A stretch of DNA of 64,000 nt from Forficula auricularia (Eukaryota; Arthropoda; Insecta; Dermaptera; Forficulidae), in the NCBI GenBank assembly GCA_024734495.1, contig JALMQS010000672.1, forward strand, positions 62,001 through 126,000, written 5' to 3'. Within the stretch, counting starts at the first letter, position 1. The number at the start of each line of letters is the position of its first letter. The translations under genes and the position numbers were made by a program. The notes beneath the pieces were generated by a model. The model ran no database searches. It saw nothing but the letters and a program-made list of their open reading frames with translations, and had not been told where the DNA came from. Shown one piece after another: positions 33,829 through 44,866 of the stretch.

Positions 33829-34172
33829 TATGTTTTTATTTCAGATCCTATACGATTATTTTTCTTTATTATTATTCTCCTATTTATTAATTTATAATGT
33901 TTATCAAAATGAACGAATGTGGGTAAATTGGTGTACGAGTAAACAAATAGGTATGCACATAATATGTGGACCATTGGAAAGATAGAAATGCAAAAACTGG
34001 GTCGGGGGTGGGGATGGATGTGGGGGGTGCAGGAGGTGGGGTGCAGTTGTGGGGGGTCCGTGTGGGGGGGGGGGGGTGGGGCGGAGGGGGGTGCAGTGTT
34101 GGGGGCGAGGTGTATGGTTTCGGGGGGCAGGGGTTACCGAGCATCGCTCGGTGCCTCCAGGTACTAAATATA
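33829..34172 (-). repeat. family DE, D part
   Basis: Inverse orientation of the copy at 48786-49087. It carries ATATGTGGACCATTGG, a long G-rich stretch (34000-34130) and the hairpin ACCGAGCATCGCTCGGT (34137-34153), ending CCTCCAGGTACT. Frames of 65-85 codons over the G-rich stretch are artefacts. Confidence 0.8.
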
Positions 34173-34251
34173 TTATGTTAGCTTACTTAAGCTTGAGCAA
34201 AGAAAATTTTGTTGTTTCACCAGAAATTAGAAAATTCATGAATATAATAAA

Positions 34252-34636
34252 AATAAACTGCAACGGATCGTTGCTAAACTTTATCCAAATTCATTTGAAA
34301 TATTAATATGTTCTAGAGTAAAGTACTTTAAAATATAATTTTACTAAAAACTTTATTTAACCTTTTTTGTGGTCCCCAAGGTACTTAATTAGGATATTAA
34401 ATTTCATCAAAATTGGTTAAGTCATTTTCAAGATATTTAGAAAAAACTAAAAAAGTACTGAAATAAAGTACTAATGTTTGTTGACCGATATGTACCAAAA
34501 ACTAATCAGCGCTTCATTTTGTTAAAATACTGGTAGGTTTTCAATTTCAATTCAATCGGTGCAACGGTGTGGAAAAATTCGTGGACGAAAAAAACGATAA
34601 CACACATACATCCATCCATCCATCCCCACGCACTTC
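34252..34636 (-). repeat. family A, short form, 5'-truncated
   Basis: Contains the 3' hairpin (34259-34273) and the conserved middle, and stops after the microsatellite near 34625. It abuts a second A copy in the same orientation. Confidence 0.8.
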
Positions 34637-34639
34637 AAA

Positions 34640-36540
34640 ATAAACTGCAACGGATCGTTGCTAAACTTTATCCAAATTCATTTGAAATATTAATATGTTT
34701 GTTCCTTTATTATTAATCACATTTCACTTGCAATTTGTAGTTCATATTGACATTAATTCAAAAATAATTCTCATTTAATAGTTGAGGAATAACCATTCTA
34801 CGTTTGATTTTTGACATTTCGGTTTTTATTGGTAACCATTGCTGAAGACATGGAGGAATCGACTTAAAATCAAAAATAGCCATCGATTCTCATCTAATAC
34901 TTGAGGAATAACAATTCTACATTAGGTTTTTGACGTTTCGATTATTATTGGTAACCATTGCTGAAGGCATGGAGGAATCGACTTAAAATCAAAAATAACG
35001 ATCGATTCTTATCTAATACTAGAGGAATAACCTTATTGCATTCCATTTTTGATGTTTTGACTATTAATGGCAACCTCTACTGAAAACGTGGAAGAATAGA
35101 CTTAAAATCAAAAAGACTAAAATCTTTTTTGGTAAACAACTCATGCTTGAGTTGTTTGCCAAAAAAGATTTTAGTCTTTTTGATTTTAAGTCTATTCTTC
35201 CACGTTTTCAGTAGAGGTTGCCATTAATAGTCAAAACATCAAAAATGGAATGCAATAAGGTTATTCCTCTAGTATTAGATATGAATCGATCGTTATTTTT
35301 GATTTTAAGTCGATTCCTCCATGTCTTCAGCACTGGTTACCAATAATAATCGAAACGTCAAAAACCTAATGTAGAATTGTTATTCCTCAAGTATTAGATG
35401 AGAATCGATGGCTATTTTTGATTTTAAGTCGATTCCTCCATGTCTTCAGCAATGGTTATCAATAAAAACCGAAACCTCAAAAATCCAATATAAAATGGTT
35501 ATTCCTCAAGTACTAGATGAGAATCAATCGCTATTTTTGGTTTAAAGTCGATACCTCTATGTCTTCAGCAATGGTTACCAATTAAAACCGAAACGTCAAA
35601 AATCCAATATAAAATGGTTATTCCTCAAGTACTAGATGAGAATCAATCGCTATTTTTGGTTTAAAGTCGATACCTCTATGTCTTCAGCAATGGTTACCAA
35701 TTAAAACCGAAACGTCAAAAATCCAATATAGAATGGTTATTCCTCAAGTATTTGATGAGAATCAATCGCTATTTTTGGTTTAAAGTCGGTTCCTCTATGT
35801 CTTCTGCAAAGGTAAGGGATAAGAAAACAACGCAGTTGCTATGGTTACTTATAAAAATTTCCTCCCAAATTTTTAGCATTTCACAGAGAGAAGCCTATCC
35901 ATTCTTATTTAAGCAAGGCTAAATGAGCTATATTAAAAGGTTCAAATGAATAAATTTTAAAGAATTTAAAAAATTAAAAAAGTACTCTCTTACTCTAGAG
36001 TAAAGTACTTTAAAATATAATTTTACTAAAAACTTTATTTATCCTTTTTTGTGGTCCCCAAGGTACTTAATTAGGATATTAAATTTCATCAAAATTGGTT
36101 AAGTCATTTTCAAGATATTTAGAAAAAACTAAAAAAGTACTGAAATAAAGTACTAATGTTTGTGGGTCGATATGTACCAAAATCTAATCAGCGCTTCATT
36201 TTGTTCAAAGAATGCTAGGTTTTCAATTTCATTTCAATCGGTGCAACGGTGTGGAAAAAATCGTGGGCCAAAAAAACGATAACATACATCCATCCATACA
36301 TACATACATACATCCGCACGCACTAAATGAAAAAATGGCACTTTTTGGCCTCTCGACGAGACCCCATGTAATTTTTGGCAAAACCGTCACGTGCTAAAAT
36401 TCAACCTAATTGAATACTACAATTTGTGACTTTAATTTAGTCCATGGGTTCCGTAGTCTTTACCTGAGGACCCTTTGAAGCCACGCTTGCCCCGAGAGCG
36501 ATTACAATACTTTACCCATGCTTTGCATTGGATAAAGTAA
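34640..36540 (-). repeat. family A, long form, complete
   Basis: 1.9 kb. From the left: 3' hairpin end, arm of roughly four 119-bp units, central palindrome near 35145-35160 (CTCATGCTTGAG), opposite arm of about seven units, then the A body with GGAT-type microsatellite (36288-36317) and the 5' end GGATAAAGTAA at 36530-36540. One arm is clearly longer than the other. Confidence 0.88.
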
Positions 36541-36542
36541 AA

Positions 36543-36752
36543 AATGGCACTTTTTGGCCTCTCGGCGAGATTCCAGGTAATTTTTGGCAAAACCGTCACG
36601 TGCTAAAATTCAATCTCATTGAATACTTCAATTTGTGACCTTAATTGAGTCCATGGGTTCCGTAGTCTTTACCTGAGGACCCTTTGAAGTCGCGCTTGCC
36701 TCGAGAGCGATTCCAATACTTTCTCCCATGCTTCGCATTGGATAAAGTAAAA
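36543..36752 (-). repeat. family A, 5' end only
   Basis: A second 5' segment joined head to tail with the preceding copy. It covers the first ~210 bases up to the AAAATGGCACTTTTTGGCC block. Confidence 0.82.
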
Positions 36753-37130
36753 AAAGAATGCAAATTTGTATAGAATTTTTTTTTTCGATCAATGTTATAT
36801 TTTGTCATAAATAATACATTATACCAAACTTAATAATTCATTTGTTTTTATAATATATAAATAATATTTACAATTTCTTTTATGTTTCGTTAGAGAATTC
36901 TCTCGGTTGTTTCGGGGTATATTTAAATATTATTCAAGGGAATTCAAGCAAAGGAAAAATATACTCCGAAAGTACTTATGTAATCAATTATTTATTTTTT
37001 TATTTCAAAAATAATTTTCCATTTGGGAGATTCTCATGAATATTTTATTAGTTTCCCCGCTAGATTTCGCATATTGTGTGGATATTGAATATCTCTCGAA
37101 TGTTTTGCTTCACAAATTTCAATTGAATAT
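36753..37130. other. unassigned AT-rich DNA
   Basis: No gene or repeat recognised. Confidence 0.5.
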
Positions 37131-38194
37131 ACAGGGTGATTCACGGTTTTTGGAAAACGGAATCGTGAATTTTTCTCAAAATTTACCACCTAACATTTTA
37201 TTACCTGTTCTAACGATCTATAATATTTTCAGCCTTGCGACGTTTCGGCTTCCATCGAAAAGTCGTAGCAACTTTATTTTTTTAAATGAAACACCCCGTA
37301 TATTAACACGTTTTTCAGAACCGCCCTTTTATTAAAATACTTTTTGTTAAAATTGTCCTATACCTATCTCTATCGGTTTTCGAAATAAAAAATAATTTGT
37401 GTTAAATATGGTCCGAAACATGCTCTAATTAAACTTAAATAAATTAGTGCTCTCAATTATTTAAAGTTGATATTTTGCTGATAGTTCAGATAGACCCGAA
37501 GCATTTACTTTACGCCGAGAAATCGACTTCGATAAAGTGTGCTAAAATTACTATTATTTCCGTTATTTATAAAAAGGGTCAAAAGCTCGTTTTTTCAAAT
37601 AAGACCCACTGTATATTACTCAATAAATTGAAAGACGATATATTATGTCCTTATACCTAAAACATCAAATTATTGAGTAATATAGAGTGGGTCTTATTTG
37701 AAAAAACGAACTTTTGACCCCTTTTATAAATAACAAAAATAATAGTAATTTTAGCACGCCCTGTATAATATGAAGTCGATTTCTCGGCGTAAAGTAAACG
37801 CTCTGGGTCTATCTGAACTATCAGCAAAATATCAACTTTTCATGAATTGAGAGCACTAATTTATTTAAGTTTAATTAGGGCCATGTTTTGGACCATATTT
37901 AACACAAATTATGTTTTATCTCGAAAACCGATAGAGATAGGTATAGGACAATTTTAACAAAACGGTATTTTAATAAAAGGGCGATTCTCAAAACGTGTTA
38001 ATATACAATTAAATGTTCCAATTAAAAAAATAAAGTTGTTATGACTTTTCGATGGAAGCCGAAACGTCGCAATGCTGAAAATATTTTAAATCGATAGAAC
38101 AGGTAAGAAAATGTTAGGTGGTAAATTTTCAGAAAAATCTGAATATTATTTTCCATAAACGTCTAACGTGCCATTGACCGTGAATCTCCCCTGT
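37131..38194. mobile_element. long foldback element (about 1.06 kb)
   Basis: The ends are ACAGGGTGATTCACGG and CCGTGAATCTCCCCTGT, with AT/TA at the borders. The arms of about 480 bp are inverted copies, for example GACGTTTCGGCTTCCATCG at 37238 and CGATGGAAGCCGAAACGTC at 38049. The unpaired centre is about 37620-37680. The 99-codon frame at 37036 crosses into the arm and is not protein-like. Confidence 0.86.
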
Positions 38195-38570
38195 ATAAAT
38201 CAATTTTGAAACGTTAAATTATTTATTTATTATCTACTGTCACATTATATATATATTATCTAGAATTTCGAATTATTTATGAGACAACGCATTCCTAGCC
38301 AACATAGAAAATCGCATTTTATCGCAACATTAAATAATATTGACATTCCACACATTTGCTATAATAATAGTCTGGTGGAATATTTTGATATATTTTCCCT
38401 CTCTGTTGTTTTGGATCAGACCCAGATTTAGGCTTAGGCAAGCGGGGGGGGGGGAATAAATGTATAGAATAATGGGCCCAGAAGTAAGAGTGGGGGTTGG
38501 AGGGTGGGGTCATGTCGTAAATTATTATAAGTTATTTTATTAAATATTAAACATAAGAGAAGAGCCAGGT
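38195..38570. other. unassigned DNA
   Basis: A G run near 38443; no gene seen. Confidence 0.5.
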
Positions 38571-38605
38571 GTTTGGTAAAGTCATGTCTGGATGGCCACA
38601 TCAGT
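38571..38605 (+). repeat. family B 3' end fragment
   Basis: TTTGGTAAAGTCATG and GGATGGCCACATCAG match the 3' end of B (inverse of 54726-54760). It joins family C sequence directly, giving an estimate of where B ends. Confidence 0.6.
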
Positions 38606-39632
38606 TCTGTTCTTTAAATGGAAACCTATATATTACTATACATATCCTAAAACTACAAAAAAAAACTGAACAACTTTTATTAGAACTATTTTTTTATTCG
38701 TCATCAAATGAAAAGAATATTAATTGAATTAGATCTCAAAAAACAATCCTAATAAATATTTTTAACAATCATTCAACTTAATTATTAAATAATAATGATT
38801 AAATAATTAATTATTAAATAAATAATTTAATAAATTTTTGACACAGTTCTGTGAAGTCTTCTGGATGAATTCCACTTCTAATTTCGTTATCTTGGCCTGT
38901 TTCAATTACTTGATAGCCTTTACATTTCCTGTTTTTTAAAACACGATAAAATGAAGCTTGTGACGGTGTATTCCTATCAGGAAAACCCTCGGCATCCATT
39001 TCAATGGAATCCCAATAACGCTTGTTCCACATTCACCATAAATTAAGACCATTTCAATTCTGTCTTCGACAAAAAATGCTCCATTTTTATTATGTTAATA
39101 CAATATAACTATATTTACTGGATTGACACGAGAAATAAACTTTTTTAAAGTCAAGAATTTTAAATAGTTCTATTAAGTAGAAAATAATCTCTTAAATCTG
39201 GGTATAACGAAGTTTTAATATCATTATAAACAGTTATTTTCATTGTTGTGACTTTTCGATTTAATAATCAATTATTTAATCATTATTATTTGATAATTAT
39301 GTTGAATAATTGTTTAAAATAATTATTAGGATTTTTTTGAGATCTAATAATTGATTTAATGTTTTGTTTGTTTGATGTCAGATACAAAAATAGTTCTTAT
39401 AAAAGATGCTCAGTTTTTTTTGTAGTTTAAGTAGATGTAAAGAAAAATATAGGGTTCCATTTAAAAAATAGAACTTGACTTTAAAATACCCTTGAAAGCT
39501 TGTTCTGGGTCGACAAATAATACAGTAGATTAATTTTTCTCCTTGATATAAAACATCTTTTCTTTGAAACTTTTTTCATATTATTCACTGTTATTGAGAT
39601 ATAAGACTGTCTCAAAATAAAAAACTCACCCG
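38606..39632. mobile_element. family C copy, left end truncated
   Basis: It starts within the left arm (TTCTGTTCTTTAAATGG) and keeps the core and the full right arm to CTCACCCG at 39632. The core holds the minus-strand HTH remnant. Confidence 0.82.
38858..39086 (-). pseudogene. HTH (DUF4817-like) fragment in C core
   Basis: The minus-strand frame reads IEMDAEGFPDRNTPSQASFY, then RVLKNRKCKGYQVIETGQDN and EIRSGIHPEDF, close to the piece at 28079-28346. No catalytic residues follow. It shows the core sequence is recognisable in several C copies and always limited to the DNA-binding end. Confidence 0.68.
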
Positions 39633-40192
39633 ACAAAAAAATGCTCCATTTTTATTAAAATAATACAATATAACTATTTATTGGATTGACACGAGAAATT
39701 AACCTGATTAAACTCAAGAATTTTAAGTACTTCTATTAAGTAGAAAATAATCTCTTAAATCTGATTATAACGAAGTTTTCATATCATTATAAACATTTAT
39801 TTTCATTGTTGTGACTTTTCGATTTAATAATTATTTATTTAATCATTGTTAATTGATAATTAAGTTAAATAATTGTTAAAAATAATTATTAAGAGAGATC
39901 TAATTGATTCATATATTTTGTTTATTTGATGTCGTATAAAAAATAGTTCTTATGAAATTTCTTCAGTTTTTTTTTTTTGTAGTTTAAATAGACGTAAAGA
40001 AAAATATAGGGTTCCGTTTAAAAAACAGAATTTGACTATGAAATACCCTTATAAGCTTGTCGAAAGTTCATCAAAAACTAGCGTAGTTTAATTTCCCCTG
40101 ATATAAATAAACTTTTATTTGAAACTTTTTTCATATAATGCTCTGTTTTTGAGTTATAAGACTGTCTCAAGATAAAAAAAACTCACCCGGTA
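39633..40192. repeat. family C, duplicated right half
   Basis: It begins in the core (AAAAAATGCTCCATTTTTAT) immediately after the end of the previous copy and repeats the right arm to CTCACCCGGT at about 40190. So the right half is present twice in tandem. Confidence 0.8.
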
Positions 40193-40696
40193 TATTTTTT
40201 TTGCGTTTTATTCAAAGATTAGATTTGCTGTGAAAAAATAATAATATGTAAAGGTCAGTGAAAAAGCTGGATCGGGTTTCAAATTAAATGTTTGAATAAA
40301 AAAATTGAGTCACTGTTCTAGTTGACGAAAAATTGATGAATGGCTGCTCTGGATGGATTTATTTCTCTTTTTTTTTGGCTGGGTTGTCTAAATATGATCA
40401 TGTAACACACACACACCCACACACAAACAGTCAATGATTTTCGACAAGATGGTTGATTTTCTTGTGTTTGAACTTTGGGCCCTCCCTATAAGCGCAAACT
40501 TGGTGCAAAAAGTCCCAGCTACCCAACGTTAGGATTAGTAGACAAGAATTTGTAGTCGTTTATTTAAGCTTTAAAGGGATTTAAATTCGAAATGTTTCAA
40601 GGATCGGCTACTTCTTTGGTTTTCTCTTGGTTTTCCAAATATCTTTTTGCCTCTTCCGATCTTCTTGCTTAAAAATTTAGCTTTAAGTAAAATATA
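40193..40696. other. unassigned DNA left of mariner 2
   Basis: A short CA run near 40408; no gene or repeat recognised. Confidence 0.5.
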
Positions 40697-41970
40697 TAAG
40701 GTTGGCAACTAAGTAATTGCGGATTTCACTCATAGATGGCTTCAGTTGAATTTTTAGGTTTGCTGGCGTAGTCCAAATGTAAAACACATTTTGTTATTTG
40801 ATAGTTGGCAATTCAGCTGTCAATGAGTAAAAAAAGTTTTTTGATCGGTTGGGTAGTTTTCGTTTGGCGTTCGTTGAAAAATGGAAAATCAAAAGGAACA
40901 TTTTCGTCATATTTTGCTTTTTTATTTCCGCAAAGGGAAAAAAATATCGTAAGCTCACAAAAAGTTATGTGCTGTTTATGGCGACGAAGCCTTTAAAGAA
41001 CGGCAGTGTCAAAATTGGTTTGCCGTTCTGGTGATTTTTCACTCAAAGATGAAAAACGCTCTGGTCGTCCAGTTGAAGTTGATGACAACCTAATCAAAGC
41101 AATAATCGATTCGGATCGTCACAGTACAACACGTGACATTGCAGAGAAGCTTCTTGTATCACATACATGCATTGAAAATCACTTAAAACAACTTGGCTAT
41201 GTTCAAAAACTCGATACATGGGTTCCTCACGAACTGAAAGAAACGCATTTAACGCAACGCATTAACAGCTGCGATTTGCTAAAGAAGCGTAATGAAAATG
41301 ATCCATTTTTAAAACGACTGATAACTGGCGATGAAAAATGGGTTGTTTACAACAATATCAAGTGGAAAAGAGCAGGCCAGGTGAACCAGCTCAAACAACA
41401 TCAAAAGCTGGTATTCATCAAAAGAAGGTTTTGTTATCAGTTTGGTGGGATTACAAAGGCATTGTCTACTTTGAACTCTTACCACCCAACCGAACGATCA
41501 ATTTTGTTGTCTACATTGAACAACTAACGAAATTAAACAATGCAGTTGAAGAAAAAGCGGGCCGAATTGACAAATCGAAAAGGTGTTGTATTCCATCATG
41601 ACAATGCAAGGCCACACACATCTTTGGTCACTCGGCAAAAATTATTGGAGCTTGGTTGGGATGTTTTGCCACATCCACCATATAGTCCTGACCTTGCACC
41701 ATCTGATTACTTTTTATTTCGATCTTTACAAAACTCCTTGAATGGTAAAAATTTCAATAATGATGATGATGTCAAATTGTACCTGATTCAGTTTTTTGCT
41801 AATAAAAACCAGAAGTTTTATGAACGTGGGATTATGATGCTGCCTGAAAGATGGCAAAAGGTCATTGATCAAAATGGGCAATACATTACAGAATAAAGTT
41901 ATTTAGTTCTATGAAAAAATTGTCTTTGATTTTCTAAAAAAAATCCGCAATTACTTAGTTGCCAATCCAA
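40697..41970 (+). mobile_element. mariner 2, full-length element
   Basis: About 1,274 bp. The inverted ends share TTGGCAACTAAGTAATTGCG (left 40702-40721, with the inverse at 41948-41967). TA dinucleotides flank it at 40695-40696 and 41971-41972. Both ends and the target duplication are intact, so this is a true insertion rather than a fragment. Confidence 0.92.
40881..41896 (+). pseudogene. mariner 2 transposase, disabled
   Basis: The ATG at 40881 opens MENQKEHFRHILLFYF, the normal mariner start. In-frame TAA follows at 40950-40952. About seven bases are missing after QNWFA near 41030. Further frame shifts lie near 41373 and 41552. Despite this, every domain is recognisable: RSGRPVEVDD, WVPHELKE, ITGDEKWVVYNN, VFHHDNARPHTS and YSPDLAPSDYFLF, with 34 residues between the second and third catalytic Asp, and the C-terminus LPERWQKVIDQNG. 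It belongs to a mariner lineage distinct from mariner 1 at the N-terminal domain. Inactive; any transposition would need another source of transposase. Confidence 0.93.
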
Positions 41971-42048
41971 TATTACATAGAAATGGACATGAAGCGACGG
42001 TCATTCAGTGGATGACTTCCCTAATTGAATTTATTTTTCCAGTTAAAG

Positions 42049-42346
42049 TTAACATTCGATCTTCTGAATCCAGTACATAAAATTTCTTGTTTCACTGTTG
42101 TCCAGAAGAACGATGTCCGATATATTAGTGTGGTTTTCTAGTTTTCTTTTGTGTTCAATAAATTGATTGCTTATGATCTCACTAACTGATGGTACACCAA
42201 GGTCAATGTGTAGTCTTTCATTTGTAATATACCAGGGGGCATTTGATAATTTTCGATTGGGCTCTTTGAATTTTATTCAAGTTAGATTCACTGGCTGTGC
42301 CCCAGATTTGACAACCATACAACCATATCGGCTTGAGTTTTGACTT
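42049..42346 (-). pseudogene. jockey-type LINE ORF2, C-terminal fragment
   Basis: Minus strand: LKPIWLYGCQIWGTASESNL, then NKIQRAQSKII, a frame break near 42236, then WYITNERLHIDLGVPSVSEI, ending MYWIQKIEC and a stop at 42049-42051. The pattern KPIWxYGxQxWGxAS ... IQRxQSKxLR ... PWYV-x-N-x-x-xHxDLxxP is the tail of jockey-clade RTs (from memory). About 95 residues remain; the 5' side is truncated. No start codon is involved, which is why it is not a long ORF. Confidence 0.82.
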
Positions 42347-42461
42347 GTAAAATTAAATTAAAATTTACTCGGTTCAATTAATTTACTTGATTACAAAAAA
42401 ATATGGAACTAAATGTTTATACAAATCAAAAGTCTCTAGACTAGTCTAGAAGAAAACCGCC

Positions 42462-42589
42462 AAAAGGAAAAATGTAATATGGCTTATCCGGTAGAATTCA
42501 TCTGTGGCGCAGTTGGTTAGCGCAGCCTCGGCTAAAGAGGAAGACGCAGGTTCGAATCCTGCCGGATCCTAAATTTCATTTTTCCTTTT
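42462..42589 (+). other. tRNA-like sequence inside an inverted repeat
   Basis: A perfect 13-bp inverted repeat (AAAAGGAAAAATG at 42462-42474, inverse at 42577-42589) and an inner ATCCGG/CCGGAT pair (42486-42491 and 42562-42567) enclose the tRNA-like body at 42498-42570. Beyond them, an imperfect 33-bp direct repeat with TTCAATTAATTTACTT occurs at 42361-42393 and 42663-42695. Confidence 0.7.
42498..42570 (+). tRNA. tRNA-like gene or pseudogene, anticodon position CTA
   Basis: D arm GGCGCAGTTGGTTAGCGC carries an A-box (TGGCGCAGTTGG). Anticodon stem CCTC/GAGG encloses the seven-base loop GGCTAAA. T arm GCAGGTTCGAATCCTGC has a perfect B-box. The acceptor stem pairs at only five of seven positions (TCATCTG with CGGATCC). 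Position 33 is G instead of the near-universal T, and the anticodon would be CTA, reading UAG. These defects point to a pseudogene or a SINE head more than to a working suppressor tRNA. Confidence 0.5.
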
Positions 42590-42839
42590 CAAAACAAAAA
42601 AATAATAATGAAATGATTTATTGATCTGCAAAAATTCGCAGACTGAATCATGAAAATTATTCAAATTTACGCTGTTCAATTAATTTACTTAATTATATAT
42701 ATATATAGATTATAATGGTTGTAATTAGGAATTCTATCTTATCTGTAGGGGCTAATTAATCATTTCGTTAATCAAATGAACATTAAGAACATGATTTCTA
42801 TCGGGATGTTCTTAATGTGAATCCCATTAATTTCATAAA

Positions 42840-42870
<31 letters not shown>

Positions 42871-43435
42871 TATCTTTCAATAGTTGGCAGCCCCGGAGGT
42901 TGTCTTAAGGGATCTCGTCTCTCCGCCATCAACTCATCTTCATCTGTCAAGAAGACAAAGACAAAACAAAATCCGAAGGGACAACAAAGTTCAACGATTT
43001 GGGGCCGATAAGTCAGAGAAGCCCCCCCCCCCCGCCCCCATCTGAAAGAGAAGCTTCTTTTCTTTTTATTGGTCCAACAGATTGTCAATACAGTTGACTC
43101 TCTCTTTGTATTTGCCCTGCTCAACAAACACCAGAAGCAATTTCAAGCAAACATCTAAATATAAAAGAAGATCACTGGCGAGGGACCCCCCCCCCCCTGG
43201 GGGCTTCTCCTCATACTTTATTTACCCTTCATTTCAATTCGAATCACCCTTTAAGTATCGCTAATACCCTTTTTGACACATTTATAAATATGTCTCACAA
43301 ACAATATGCCCAAGGGCAGGATGAGTAACGACAACGGCAAACCATTTCTTATCGCAAACTAACCGTAATTAAATATATTTCATATGTTTTACAAAAATTA
43401 TGTTCTTTATTAATTTTTTGAACTACCTACCTTTT
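42590..43435. other. unassigned DNA with microsatellites
   Basis: An inverted pair around GAACATGATTTCTATC (ATTAAGAACAT / ATGTTCTTAAT, about 42782-42818), a CT then AT run at 42841-42868, and C runs near 43022-43036 and 43186-43198. Open frames here are not protein-like. Confidence 0.5.
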
Positions 43436-43712
43436 TTAGTCCAGTTAAATTGTTCTCTAAACAGCCCCTTTGGGGAAAGTTTTGGGGTAGTTTTGATTTC
43501 TTGATCATATCTACATGTTTTTTGGTGAGCTGAATCCGAATCTGAGGCTTGCTAACAAACTTTCATGACTGGACATTGCCAAAAATGCAAAAAAAAGGTA
43601 AAAAATCTCATTTTTTTGGCGTTTTTTTTGCTTATAACTCGAAAACTATCAACTTTACCTAAATGATCTTCATTTTCAAAATTAAAGTTCATAAAATTTT
43701 CTACAAATTGCA
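43436..43712 (+). repeat. type J foldback, one arm only
   Basis: Matches the left arm of 24915-26290 (TAGTCCAGTTAAATTG, GCTGAATCCGAATCTGAGG, ATAACTCGAAAACTATCAAC). It ends at the G-rich part of a DE copy. Confidence 0.78.
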
Positions 43713-43715
43713 AAG

Positions 43716-44235
43716 GGGGGTGCAGTGGGGTGTAGGGGTGGGTGTATGTGTGGGGGTCTGGGGGGCGAGTTTCGGGGTTTCGGGGGCGACCCTAAATAAT
43801 CGTATAGGGTCTGAAATAAAAACATAAAATTAAATAAGATTTGTTTCCAAGTTATATAAAAAAAGCCACTTCAACCACTTGATTTGTAAACACACCTGTA
43901 ATGTTATGATTTAGACACCTGTTAATTAAAAACAAACAAAAAATTCCTAATTTTAATATAATATATTGCTATAACCTATTAGTGGGTTTTAAAATTAAAA
44001 AAACAATTAAAAATAAAAGATAATTGAAAGAAATGTAAACAAACTTTTTTATTGAGATTTTCGTCTATCAATAATTACTTTAATTAAGAAAAGATCAATT
44101 AAGATTAAATTTGTCGAGGTCCAGACCTAGCCAGATTGCTTTCTCATCCTCAAAACTTGTTAATAGAATTTATTTCATCAAAATCGGTAGAGCCGTTTTC
44201 AAAATAGAACCAAGATACATATATATATATATATA
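43716..44235 (+). repeat. family DE copy with empty A-insertion site
   Basis: A continuous D-to-E segment: G-rich part, TTTGTTTCCAAGTTATAT, an A run, GCCACTTCAACCAC, and on to CGAGGTCCAGACCTAGCC and a TA microsatellite at 44218-44234. It shows the uninterrupted order of the two halves that are split by an A element at 49088-50855. Confidence 0.82.
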
Positions 44236-44237
44236 AA

Positions 44238-44400
44238 TCAGTTTCTCGAAAACGGCTCTAACGATTTGGATGAAATTCGAGGTTTAGGTGGTTTTTGGTT
44301 TGACAATTCGATTTGTCACGGTCTCATCTTCGGCTAAGTTGTTTTTGATGGATTTTTTGTCAATTGAAATAATTATTCACAGGTGGTTGTTTGAATAAAA
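44238..44400 (+). repeat. repeat with CTAACGATTTGGATGAAAT motif
   Basis: Related to 58420-58550 and, inverted, 17590-17700 (GATTTGTCACGGTCTCATCT). It abuts the DE microsatellite. Non-coding. Confidence 0.6.
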
Positions 44401-44866
44401 ATTTATAATTACATTTTTTTCAATTTTATTTTTAATAAAATTAATTGATTTTTTTTTATTTTAAATTCCACTAATAGATCATTACATATAATATTATATA
44501 TTAGAATTTGCCAATTTAATTAATTAAGGACATTATTCTATAAAATAATAATTTATTAGAGTATCAATTTCAATCTCTTAAAAAATCCAACAATTCGAAG
44601 GATCGTGCCTCCTTCTTCAGGATTTAAAAGGCTCAACGAAAGAACCTCTCGGTGTATATTAATATTATTTTTAATATTGCAATTAGATTCAAAACTTTGT
44701 GCCCAGTGATACGTCTCGATGATGGCCATAGCGGGTCAAATCTTTGGCAAAAATATAAATTAAGTTTTATTTTATTTTGGCTGCAATTAAAAATAGACCT
44801 TTTTACTCAATTTAAAATTTAAAATAGTATTAATATATCTCTTTTAACTGAATCCAGGTACTTATA
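44401..44866. other. unassigned AT-rich DNA
   Basis: A piece at about 44590-44660 (TCCTTCTTCAGG) recalls the foldback at 52487-53033. No gene seen. Confidence 0.5.

Noticed and set aside
33887..34306. Overlapping 65-85 codon frames rich in Gly or Pro
   Set aside because: They translate the G-rich part of a DE repeat; the same frames do not persist in other DE copies.
42498..42570. Functional suppressor tRNA
   Set aside because: G at position 33, an incomplete acceptor stem and the surrounding inverted repeat make a working tRNA unlikely; it is kept only as tRNA-like.
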